Positions 1 to 5,631 of a DNA stretch of 8,875 bases are shown piece after piece. Where the stretch lies: positions 1 through 8,875 of the forward strand of contig CALCEL010000113.1 in assembly GCA_937900485.1 (NCBI GenBank), given 5' to 3'. Made by a program: the position numbers and the translations under genes. Position 1 is the stretch's first letter, and each line of letters begins with the position of its first letter. The DNA is from an uncultured Prevotellaceae bacterium. Its GTDB lineage: Bacteria > Bacteroidota > Bacteroidia > Bacteroidales > Bacteroidaceae. Below the pieces are notes generated by a model. It had not been told where the DNA came from. It worked only from the letters and a program-made list of their open reading frames with translations, and did no database searches.

Positions 1-905
1 CCGCCTCACTCCGTTACTTCTCTTTGGGTGAGGTCGTCGTGAGCGGTACCGATGAGACGATAAACCCGTATGAGATGGCAGTGGACTTCGCATATTCAAG
101 AATGTTGAGTGAGACGTTCTCCGCCGCCGTCGGGTTGCGTTTCATCTATTCTGACTTGAGCACTCATGACGATGAGAACACGCCGGGTTCCGCTTTCGCT
201 GCCGACGTGGCGTTGTACCATAATGGTTATATAAATCTCGGACATAGGGAGTGTCAGTTGAGCTGGGGATTAAACATCAGTAATATCGGTAGTAAGATAT
301 CATATAACGATGGCAACACCAGCGAGTTCATACCTACCAACATGCGTCTGGGTATTGCTTTGCTCACCCCTATTGACGAATACAACACCATCACGTTTGC
401 TGTCGACGCCAACAAGCTGCTCGTCCCGACAATGCCTACCTATAAGCAGTTCATCGAGGAGTATGCTGAGGATTATATCTCCGGCAGTTTCGACGCCAGT
501 ATGAAGGACACATACATCAGCACAGGTACGTTCCAGTCCGACTATAACAACTGGCTTAACAGTGAGGGATATTATGGTGTGTCTCCTATCTCAGGTATAT
601 TCAAGTCGTTTAGTGATGCGCCTAACGGCTTCAAGGAGGAACTGCAGGAGATACAGTGGAGCGCCGGTTTGGAGTATGCGTATAATAACCAGTTCTTCCT
701 GAGAGCGGGTTACCATTATGAGCACCCGAACAAAGGTAACAGAAAGTATTTCACCATTGGAGCGGGCTTCAAGATGAACGTCTTCTCCATTGACGCTGGT
801 TATGTGATATCCACGGCACAGTCTAACCCTCTCGACCAGACTCTCCGTTTCTCCCTGTCCTTTGACATGGATGGTATACAGGACTTGTTGGGAAAGAGAC
901 GATGA
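1..905 (+). CDS. porV: Type IX secretion outer-membrane protein PorV (LptO), 3' part
   Basis: This is the C-terminal 300 residues of an outer-membrane beta-barrel protein. The frame is already open at position 3 (first residues ASLRYFSLGEV), so the TTG at 24 is not a real start and the gene begins outside the window. PorV belongs to the FadL-like barrels. In the type IX secretion system it brings cargo proteins to the PorU sortase at the cell surface. The sequence shows alternating short beta-strands rich in Tyr, Phe and Gly, the PorV-like ASLRYFSLGE stretch, a long loop around residues 140-200 of the visible part, and a final strand reading LRFSLSFD before a short basic tail (LGKRR). The family is usually near 390 residues, so roughly the last three quarters are present. 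It lies 28 bases before ispF on the same strand; from memory, porU-porV-ispF is also the order in Porphyromonas gingivalis. The family call is by recall of sequence, not by a search. Confidence 0.85.
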   Translation, partial: ASLRYFSLGEVVVSGTDETINPYEMAVDFAYSRMLSETFSAAVGLRFIYSDLSTHDDENTPGSAFAADVALYHNGYINLGHRECQLSWGLNISNIGSKISYNDGNTSEFIPTNMRLGIALLTPIDEYNTITFAVDANKLLVPTMPTYKQFIEEYAEDYISGSFDASMKDTYISTGTFQSDYNNWLNSEGYYGVSPISGIFKSFSDAPNGFKEELQEIQWSAGLEYAYNNQFFLRAGYHYEHPNKGNRKYFTIGAGFKMNVFSIDAGYVISTAQSNPLDQTLRFSLSFDMDGIQDLLGKRR

Positions 906-933
906 TATTGTTGTGTAATAAATTATATAATAT

Positions 934-1416
934 ATGAAAATACGTGTAGGCATGGGCTTCGACGTCCATCAACTGGTCGAGGGACGTGAGTTGTGGCTCG
1001 GAGGCATAAGGTTTGAACATTCTAAAGGGCTACTCGGACATAGCGACGCGGATGTCTTGATACATGCTATATGTGACGCTATACTCGGAGCCGCTAACAT
1101 GCGTGATATTGGATACCATTTCCCGCCAAAGAAAGGTAATGAGTTCGAGAATATTGACTCCAAGATTTTGTTACGACGTACGGTGGAGCTTGTGACCGCC
1201 AAGGGATACGCCATCGGCAATGTAGACTCCACGATTTGTGCTGAGACACCGAAGATTAACCCGAGGATAGCTGAGATGCAAGAGGTGCTCGCAGACTGTA
1301 TGTCGATTGATAAAGATGATGTGAGCATAAAAGCCACAACGACGGAAAAGCTGGGGTTCACAGGTCGTGAGGAGGGTATATCAGCGTATGCTGTCGTTCT
1401 TCTTGAGAAAAGATAA
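934..1416 (+). CDS. ispF: 2-C-methyl-D-erythritol 2,4-cyclodiphosphate synthase
   Basis: IspF closes CDP-methylerythritol 2-phosphate to the 2,4-cyclodiphosphate with release of CMP, a step of the MEP isoprenoid pathway in the cytoplasm; it works as a trimer. The 160-residue length is normal. Visible motifs are GFDVHQL (residues 8-14, metal ligands D10 and H12), GHSDADVLIHA (35-45, third metal ligand H44), DIGYHFP (58-64), CAETPKI near 100, and ATTTEKLGFTGREEGI near the C-terminus, which carries the nucleotide-binding Thr pair and the metal-binding Glu. The common FPDTD loop reads FPPKKGNEF here; this loop varies among Bacteroidales, so I do not read it as loss of function. The ATG at 934 gives the canonical MKIRVGMGFDVH start. 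The leader is A/T-rich with no Shine-Dalgarno site. It is 28 bases after porV and is probably co-transcribed with it. Confidence 0.97.
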   Translation: MKIRVGMGFDVHQLVEGRELWLGGIRFEHSKGLLGHSDADVLIHAICDAILGAANMRDIGYHFPPKKGNEFENIDSKILLRRTVELVTAKGYAIGNVDSTICAETPKINPRIAEMQEVLADCMSIDKDDVSIKATTTEKLGFTGREEGISAYAVVLLEKR

Positions 1417-1421
1417 TATGA

Positions 1422-1466
1422 GGAAAAGGAATGCTTGTGACGAGTAAGCGTTCCTTTTCTGTTTTT
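1422..1466 (+). terminator. Rho-independent terminator after ispF
   Basis: The arms 1422-1436 and 1446-1460 pair over about 15 positions, core AAAAGGAATGCTT with AAGCGTTCCTTTT, broken only by G-T wobbles (1432:1450 and 1422:1460). The loop is 9 bases and a run of five T follows at 1462-1466. It lies 5 bases past the ispF stop codon and should end the porV-ispF transcript. Confidence 0.9.
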
Positions 1467-1622
1467 ATGGCGTGTCACATCGCTCGGAGCATGTCGTCTC
1501 CGTGTTTTCTTTACCTTGTCCTTTTCCTGTCTTAATACTTGTTGCTTGTCGTGTCTTCCTCCGTGTCATGAGCTGTTCAATCGCATGACGCTTAATGGGG
1601 TGACGGTCTTCTGAATCAATTG

Positions 1623-1784
1623 ATGACGCTGAAAAACACAAAGAAGAGCGTGACTGAAATTACATTCCATTTCGCATATTTTCTGCTGTCCGAAACTCCC
1701 CTTTTGTCGTTGATGTCTGTCAGCGAAATAATGACTTTTGAAATTTTCTCGTGGCTTATTCGGAGTCTGAAAATCTCAGGTTAG
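1623..1784 (+). CDS. Possible small ORF of 53 residues, function unknown
   Basis: An ATG at 1623 opens a 53-residue frame (N-terminus MTLKNTKKSVTE, C-terminus RSLKISG) that stops at the TAG of 1782-1784. A lysine-rich start is followed by a hydrophobic middle (FHFAYFLL, then PLLSLM). The stop codon and last five residues lie inside the first copy of the 20-base repeat at 1767-1786. The opposite strand is open in the same codon phase from 1775 to 1566, so the strand that codes, if either does, is unclear. I see no convincing TAnnTTTG box upstream. It could be a real small protein, a remnant, or a chance frame within a repeated element. Confidence that it is expressed is low. Confidence 0.22.
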   Translation: MTLKNTKKSVTEITFHFAYFLLSETPLLSLMSVSEIMTFEIFSWLIRSLKISG

Positions 1785-1860
1785 GACGCTGAAAAGTTCA
1801 GGTTAGGATTTTTTAAACTGAAGACCTGTTTGTGTACTATATCCTAACCTGAGAATTTCA
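1767..1860. repeat. Three-copy repeat block, two direct copies and one inverted
   Basis: Copy 1 (1767-1786) is CTGAAAATCTCAGGTTAGGA. Copy 2 (1789-1808) is CTGAAAAGTTCAGGTTAGGA. Copy 3 (1842-1860) is inverted; its reverse complement is TGAAATTCTCAGGTTAGGA. Copies 1 and 3 differ at one of 19 positions. Copies 1 and 2 start 22 bases apart and differ at two positions. Copy 3 can pair with copy 1 or copy 2, so two mutually exclusive hairpins are possible. The arrangement resembles REP-type or small inverted-repeat elements, but I do not recognise a named family. Confidence 0.85.
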
Positions 1861-1985
1861 AAAAAGAGACATAAAGTTGATAAACGCCTTTTATTAACAT
1901 TGTCAATAAGTTAAATCGTATTTTGATTAAAAACAGGCATGGGAAATTTCGTCATAGATCAAATTGTACGATATTCCCCCTGTTC

Positions 1986-2168
1986 CTAATGCCCTTGGTC
2001 TGTAGTTGTCTCTCCTTTATGCAGACATAACCCCAAGCGTTTCACAGCACGTCGGAGTGTTGGGAAGTCTTTGACGAAATAATGATTAAGTGCCGTCAGA
2101 TAGAAGGTCTTGTCGGGCGCACTTATTGAGCAGAGATGAAAAAAATGGCTGACACTTGTGATGAGGTG
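1986..2168 (-). pseudogene. Leftward protein-like open frame without a start; possible remnant
   Basis: On the - strand a frame stays open for 60 codons before TAG at 1988-1986. Its inner part reads SAPDKTFYLTALNHYF and then VKDFPTLRRAVKRLG, a composition typical of real helical protein. It has no ATG near its 5' end, and the first part overlaps the terminator hairpin at 2138-2179, so it is unlikely to be an intact gene. It may be the C-terminal remnant of a lost gene or part of a dispersed repeat. Family unknown. Confidence 0.2.
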
Positions 2169-2179
2169 TCAGCCATTTT
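2138..2179 (-). terminator. Rho-independent terminator downstream of menA
   Basis: A perfect 14-base stem pairs 2142-2155 (AAAATGGCTGACAC) with 2166-2179 (GTGTCAGCCATTTT), with a 10-base loop. Read leftward, the stem runs into seven consecutive T (the A run at 2139-2145 of the + strand), the classic orientation for ending the helicase-menA transcript. Read rightward it is followed by a weaker T stretch (GGTTT), so some bidirectional action is possible. It lies about 105 bases beyond the menA stop codon, leaving a rather long 3' untranslated stretch. Confidence 0.88.
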
Positions 2180-2285
2180 GGTTTCCTTGTTTGTGAAAAG
2201 AGAGATGTGTGCTCTTTTTATTCCGCTTGTGTTCTTCTGCCTTGACTCATAATGTTTGCGGTACAGCAATGATTGTCTAATAATG

Positions 2286-3242
2286 CTATAAGGCGAAGCA
2301 GAGTGTTAAGACCAATCCGTATAATAATATGTTACGTGAGGTCTTTCCAAGAAAGGCGTTCAGCTCCTTGCCGTCAGTTTCCCGGAGCTTGAGCCATGTC
2401 GCTGTGTGCAGTAGCAGGTAGATGATGATGAGTAGGCTGTGGACCGGCTTGTCTATTATCACGCACGCCGCCACGCCTAACGCCGCCGCGGCTATTCCAA
2501 GCGTGAGATATGACGCCAGTCCGAATTTGCCGCCGAATCGAACCACTAATGTCTTTTTACCGCTTATCAGGTCTTGGTTTCTGTCACGGTAATTGTTGAC
2601 CATCAACAGTGTGTCAGTGGCGAGGCCAGTGCCCAGTCCTGCTAAGAGGAGTGGTGTGGTCCATTCTCCTCTCGTTATCACGTAATAGGTGAATCCTACT
2701 GGAACTATGCCGAAGAAGACGAGCACGAGCAGGTCTCCCAGTCCGAGGTACGAGAACTTCGTGGTGTAAAGAAAACATCCCGCCACGCATGCTAAACCGA
2801 CGAGTATCAGCTCCCATTGTATGTTCCACATGAATATTGTCAGCCCAATGACGCATGACAGCAGTGTGCATATTGCTATTCCTGTTATCATTGACTTAGG
2901 TGAAATCCATCCTTGCGCACATGCTCTTGCCGGTCCGAGACGGTCTTCTCTGTCCGTGCCTTTCTTGCAGTCAAAGTAGTCATTGACGAGGTTTGCGTCA
3001 ATCTGCATCATGAGGGCGAAAAGCAGACACAGCAGAAAGGGAATGGAGAACAACACAATGTGTTGGTTTGCCAGGTCCTGAGAGCAGACATTGTTGGCGG
3101 CAAGCTCTTGTGCCTTCTTGTATGCATCCTGATATCCGTCGTGCCATGCTAGTGAGCCTCCGACGATGACGGGTGCGGCAGCGCCGGCTAGGGTCTTAGG
3201 CCTTGATGCGGCTATCCATGCTTGAATGGAGTTTTTCTTCAT
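2286..3242 (-). CDS. menA: 1,4-dihydroxy-2-naphthoate prenyltransferase
   Basis: MenA joins a polyprenyl chain to 1,4-dihydroxy-2-naphthoate in the inner membrane, giving demethylmenaquinone. It is a UbiA-superfamily protein of 318 residues with about eight or nine hydrophobic helices. The N-terminal WIAASRPKTLAGAAAPVIVGG (9-29) is typical of the family. The first Asp-rich motif is NDYFDCKKGTD (87-97, D88, D91, D97) followed by REDR. The second is NNYRDRNQD (216-224, D220, D224) followed by GKKTL. These Asp residues bind Mg-diphosphate. A soluble stretch of about 25 residues (about 35-60) between helices 1 and 2 seems longer than in relatives I recall. It starts 42 bases after the helicase stop on the same strand and is likely in one transcript with it. 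Its prenyl substrate depends on isoprenoid precursors from the pathway that includes the nearby IspF. Confidence 0.95.
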   Translation of the reverse strand: MKKNSIQAWIAASRPKTLAGAAAPVIVGGSLAWHDGYQDAYKKAQELAANNVCSQDLANQHIVLFSIPFLLCLLFALMMQIDANLVNDYFDCKKGTDREDRLGPARACAQGWISPKSMITGIAICTLLSCVIGLTIFMWNIQWELILVGLACVAGCFLYTTKFSYLGLGDLLVLVFFGIVPVGFTYYVITRGEWTTPLLLAGLGTGLATDTLLMVNNYRDRNQDLISGKKTLVVRFGGKFGLASYLTLGIAAAALGVAACVIIDKPVHSLLIIIYLLLHTATWLKLRETDGKELNAFLGKTSRNILLYGLVLTLCFAL

Positions 3243-3284
3243 GTCGAGTGTTGTTTGTTGTCTTTTCTTGTTCTATAATCAACG

Positions 3285-4769
3285 TCAGTCCATTGTCTGT
3301 TCCTCTTTCCAGTTGACGAAGTACACATTCTTCTTGGCTCGTGTCAGAGCGGTGTAGAGCCATCTGAAATATTCCGGTCCTAGCATGTCTTCCGTCATGT
3401 ACCCCTGGTCTATGAAAACGTTGGTCCACTGTCCTCCTTGCGCCTTGTGACATGTTATGGCGTATGAGTATTTAATCTGCAGGGCGTTGAAATAAGGGTC
3501 TTGCTTCATCGCCTTGAGTTTCTCTTTCTTGGTCTTTTTGTCGAAGTAGTCTTCGTACACTCCGTTGAACAGCTTCGTCTGCTGGTCCGGAGTGAGAGCC
3601 GGCGCCTCTGCGTTGAGAGTGTCAAGGATGACGGTCACCTCCATCTCAAAATCGTCATAGTCGGGAAATCCCAGCTGGCAGTCTGCGAAGCGGAAGCCGT
3701 AAAACTCACGTTCGTTTCTCACCCTTCTCACGACAACCGTGTCTCCGTTGGCTATGAAGTCGAACGGAGTGAGTGTCACGTCCTTCTTGTCTATGCCGTT
3801 TTCTTTGGCACCCTCTCTCGTCTCCGCATTGTATTTGTCGGTCCAGTAATAATTGTTCTTGGCAATCATCAAGATGTCGCCGGATGTGAGCTCGCAGTCT
3901 CTCCAGAGCACTTGGTTCCTTATTCCATTGTTATATATGACGGCTCTCTTGTTGCTTCTTGTCACCACGATGGTCTCGTCCTCTCCGTCTTTTGCGTAGC
4001 ATTGCTCGAGTGCGTCGATCAGCTCGTTACCCGAGATGTTTATGACGTCAGCGAATCCTGAGAACTTTATTTTCGGCAGCATGAAGATGTCCTCGTCGCT
4101 GATCAGTTGTCTCAGGTGAGTGGCGTTCCATAATATGCCGGACGTGTCGGCTTGTCGCACCACTTGTGTCATGGTGTATGTCGTCACGTCAAGTCCATAT
4201 CCTCGCATCGCGTCTTCCTGCAGAGCTATGCTCTCGCTGTCTCCCACAGGCGGAAGCTGAGCGGTGTCACCGACGAGCAGAAGGCGACATCCCTTGCCGC
4301 CATATATAAAATGAATCATGTCGTCCAGTAGACGACCCGTGCCGTAAAGAGAGTTTCCGGAGTAATTGTCGTTGGATATCATGGAAGCCTCGTCGCAGAT
4401 GAACAAAATGTTTGATTTCATATTGAAATCGAGTTCAAATAAGGAGTCCTTGTCGATGCTTTTCTGACGATATATCCTTTTGTGTATGGTGTGTGCCTGA
4501 TGGTTGGAGTAGAGTGAGAATACCTTGGCCGCTCTTCCCGTAGGCGCAATGAGGGTTGTGGAGTCTTTCCTCACTTTCTCCAAGACGTTTACCAATGCGC
4601 TGATTATACTTGTCTTACCTGTTCCCGCGAATCCTTTAAGTATGAAAACACTGTCAGGATTGGGCGATAATACGAAATCAGCGAGTTTTCTGGCCACCTC
4701 CGCCTGCTGAATAGTTGGATAAAATCCAAAATCTTGCATTATTTGTTCCGCCAAATAGTCATTTATCAT
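3285..4769 (-). CDS. RecD/Dda-like SF1 DNA helicase (AAA family ATPase)
   Basis: A 494-residue superfamily 1B helicase, expected to unwind DNA 5' to 3' with ATP. Motifs in order: Walker A GFAGTGKTS (46-54, K52); motif Ia LIAPTGRAAKVF (73-84) with HTIHKRIY (93-100); Walker B LFICDEAS (122-129, D126, E127); motif III LLLVGDTAQLPP (163-174); motif IV-like VVRQADTSG (203-211); a central region that may hold a beta-barrel insert; and a C-terminal UvrD_C_2-type domain with YAITCHKAQGGQW (436-448) and YTALTRAKK (472-480, arginine finger R477). It lacks the long N-terminal domain of true RecD and there is no recB or recC nearby, so a free-standing repair or replication-associated helicase is more likely than a RecBCD subunit. 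The ATG at 4769 gives a sensible N-terminus. It is divergent from the gene at 4868 and lies 42 bases ahead of menA. The exact cellular role is unknown. Confidence 0.9.
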   Translation of the reverse strand: MINDYLAEQIMQDFGFYPTIQQAEVARKLADFVLSPNPDSVFILKGFAGTGKTSIISALVNVLEKVRKDSTTLIAPTGRAAKVFSLYSNHQAHTIHKRIYRQKSIDKDSLFELDFNMKSNILFICDEASMISNDNYSGNSLYGTGRLLDDMIHFIYGGKGCRLLLVGDTAQLPPVGDSESIALQEDAMRGYGLDVTTYTMTQVVRQADTSGILWNATHLRQLISDEDIFMLPKIKFSGFADVINISGNELIDALEQCYAKDGEDETIVVTRSNKRAVIYNNGIRNQVLWRDCELTSGDILMIAKNNYYWTDKYNAETREGAKENGIDKKDVTLTPFDFIANGDTVVVRRVRNEREFYGFRFADCQLGFPDYDDFEMEVTVILDTLNAEAPALTPDQQTKLFNGVYEDYFDKKTKKEKLKAMKQDPYFNALQIKYSYAITCHKAQGGQWTNVFIDQGYMTEDMLGPEYFRWLYTALTRAKKNVYFVNWKEEQTMD

Positions 4770-4810
4770 GTTTTTTGAAAAAAAATATCGGAGAGTGGTT
4801 TTAGTTTCAT
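4766..4810 (-). other. Possible 14-codon upstream ORF overlapping the helicase start
   Basis: An ATG at 4810-4808 opens a short frame (MKLKPLSDIFFQKT) whose TGA at 4768-4766 overlaps the helicase ATG (4769-4767) as ATGA. It begins about 24 bases after the leftward -7 box. Such an arrangement can couple translation of two frames, but a frame this short can easily arise by chance. Confidence 0.15.
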
Positions 4811-4820
4811 TTTAAATCCT

Positions 4821-4828
4821 TATTTTTG
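4821..4828 (+). promoter_or_regulatory. Bacteroidota-type -7 box for the gene at 4868
   Basis: TATTTTTG matches the Bacteroidota primary sigma consensus TAnnTTTG exactly. A weak upstream T-rich element (GGTTTTAG, about 4797-4804) lies at a plausible -33 distance. Transcription would begin near 4833-4836, giving a short A/T-rich leader of about 32-35 bases before the ATG at 4868, which is typical of the phylum. Confidence 0.6.
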
Positions 4829-4837
4829 TGCCACAAA
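4825..4837. promoter_or_regulatory. Palindrome between the divergent -7 boxes, possible operator
   Basis: TTTGTG-C-CACAAA is a perfect 6-base inverted repeat with a one-base centre at 4831. It covers the 3' half of both -7 boxes. Part of the symmetry follows from two facing TTTG boxes, but the inner GTG/CAC pairing is extra and could be a regulator site. Confidence 0.35.
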
Positions 4838-4841
4838 TGTA
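4834..4841 (-). promoter_or_regulatory. Bacteroidota-type -7 box for the helicase-menA transcript
   Basis: Read on the - strand this is TACATTTG, an exact match to TAnnTTTG, 65 bases ahead of the helicase ATG. I see no good TTTG element at the -33 position. It faces the rightward box at 4821-4828 with only five bases between them. Confidence 0.5.
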
Positions 4842-4867
4842 GCAAATAAAATTAAATAAATCATAAT

Positions 4868-5620
4868 ATGAACAAATTAATTATTAATTCCATTTTGGCC
4901 ATTTGTACTCTTGGTCTTGCATGGGCTTGCTATTGGAGCATTTATTCTGATATTGACTTTGACGAGCAGAAGGCTGTGCGTGAGAAAGCTGTGAAAGAAC
5001 GTCTTCTTCAGATTAAGGAAGCTGAGGAACTCTATAAGAAGACTTATGGACAGTATGTCGGAACACTCGACTCTTTGATTGACTTCGTCAAGAACAGCAA
5101 GGCTGTTGACAATATTGTCAAGGAGGGTGAGTTAACAGATGATCAGTTGGAGAGTGGTCTTACAGAGCGTGAGGCTGTTCGTCAGGGAATTATCCGTCGT
5201 GACACAGTGTACAAGTCTGCCGCTGAGCTCCTTGGCATCAAGTGCCCAGACTCTCTTAAGTACATCCCTGTAGGACGTAAGGCTGATGGTTCTTCTTTCA
5301 CTGTTGTGTCTTCTTTCGACAAGAACAACAAGTGCGAGATTAAGTATGGTGAGTTCGAGTTGCGTAAGCACTCTCAGTATAATATGCGTACCAGTGAGTT
5401 CGATGTTCTCCTTGAGGTTAGAGCACGTCTCGATGACTACATGGAGGGATTCTCTGAGAAGCGTATCAAGAACCTTAAGGCTGACCTCAAGAAGCTTAAC
5501 AAGAACAGAGCTGAGCTTTGGTTGGATAATGAGGATGACACTGAAGGTGAGTGGTACGGACTTCGTATAGGTGACCTTAAAGATACAAGCAATAAGCTTG
5601 CTGGTAACTGGGACGAATAA
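4868..5620 (+). CDS. Membrane-anchored coiled-coil protein of unknown function
   Basis: I do not recognise the family. The 250-residue product has one hydrophobic N-terminal segment (about residues 4-26), probably an uncleaved signal anchor; Cys21 is preceded by AWA, which is a poor lipobox. Residues about 30-60 are charged and helical, including AEELYKKTYGQYVGTLDSL (52-70), which resembles the helix and 'GxYP-tLdsL' segment after the anchor in type IV pilins and pseudopilins, though the anchor lacks a pilin cleavage site. A middle domain of mixed structure carries SSFTVVSSF and the Lys/Glu-rich stretch EIKYGEFELRKH. Another likely coiled coil (about 195-220) precedes an acidic C-terminus (NWDE). 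Arginine is coded almost only by CGT (about 12 of 14), unlike the AGA/AGG-containing neighbours, which suggests high expression. It has its own promoter and is followed 11 bases later by the DUF3822 gene. Most of it is probably periplasmic. Confidence 0.85.
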   Translation: MNKLIINSILAICTLGLAWACYWSIYSDIDFDEQKAVREKAVKERLLQIKEAEELYKKTYGQYVGTLDSLIDFVKNSKAVDNIVKEGELTDDQLESGLTEREAVRQGIIRRDTVYKSAAELLGIKCPDSLKYIPVGRKADGSSFTVVSSFDKNNKCEIKYGEFELRKHSQYNMRTSEFDVLLEVRARLDDYMEGFSEKRIKNLKADLKKLNKNRAELWLDNEDDTEGEWYGLRIGDLKDTSNKLAGNWDE

Positions 5621-5631
5621 CAAATCATCAG

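Larger units (their letters stand above)
1467..2285. other. Long intergenic region between convergent ispF and menA
   Basis: This gap of about 820 bases holds no gene I can assign. From left to right it has a pyrimidine-rich stretch on the + strand (about 1490-1566), a possible 53-codon ORF (1623-1784), a repeat block (1767-1860), an A/T-rich stretch (about 1860-1940), a leftward open frame without a good start (1986-2168), and a leftward terminator (2138-2179). Positions 2185-2285 show nothing recognisable. The 11-mer CGAAATAATGA occurs at 1724-1734 and again at 2075-2085. Several short frames look protein-like but lack clear starts, which fits decayed gene remnants or a dispersed intergenic repeat better than an active gene. 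Confidence 0.6.

Noticed and set aside
24..905. TTG at 24 as the start of the first gene
   Set aside because: The same frame is open back to position 3 and reads ASLRYFSLGE, which fits PorV, so the gene is cut by the window edge.
1126..1155. IspF loop reading FPPKKGNEF in place of FPDTD
   Set aside because: All metal and nucleotide contacts are kept and this loop varies in Bacteroidales, so it is not evidence of a changed function.
1465..1569. 34-codon leftward ORF after the ispF terminator
   Set aside because: Very Lys/Thr/Arg-rich, no hydrophobic or folded pattern, and it arises from the pyrimidine-rich + strand; probably chance.
1892..1913. TTAAC...GTTAA inverted repeat in the A/T-rich intergenic stretch
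   Set aside because: Only 5 paired bases in A/T-rich sequence; expected by chance.
3285..4769. Helicase as RecD of a RecBCD complex or as a mobile-element gene
   Set aside because: No recB or recC nearby, no RecD N-terminal domain, and no transposase or integrase in the window; base composition is like its neighbours.
4868..4930. Lipoprotein signal in the unknown protein at 4868
   Set aside because: The only candidate cysteine (C21) is preceded by AWA without a proper lipobox, so a membrane anchor is more likely.
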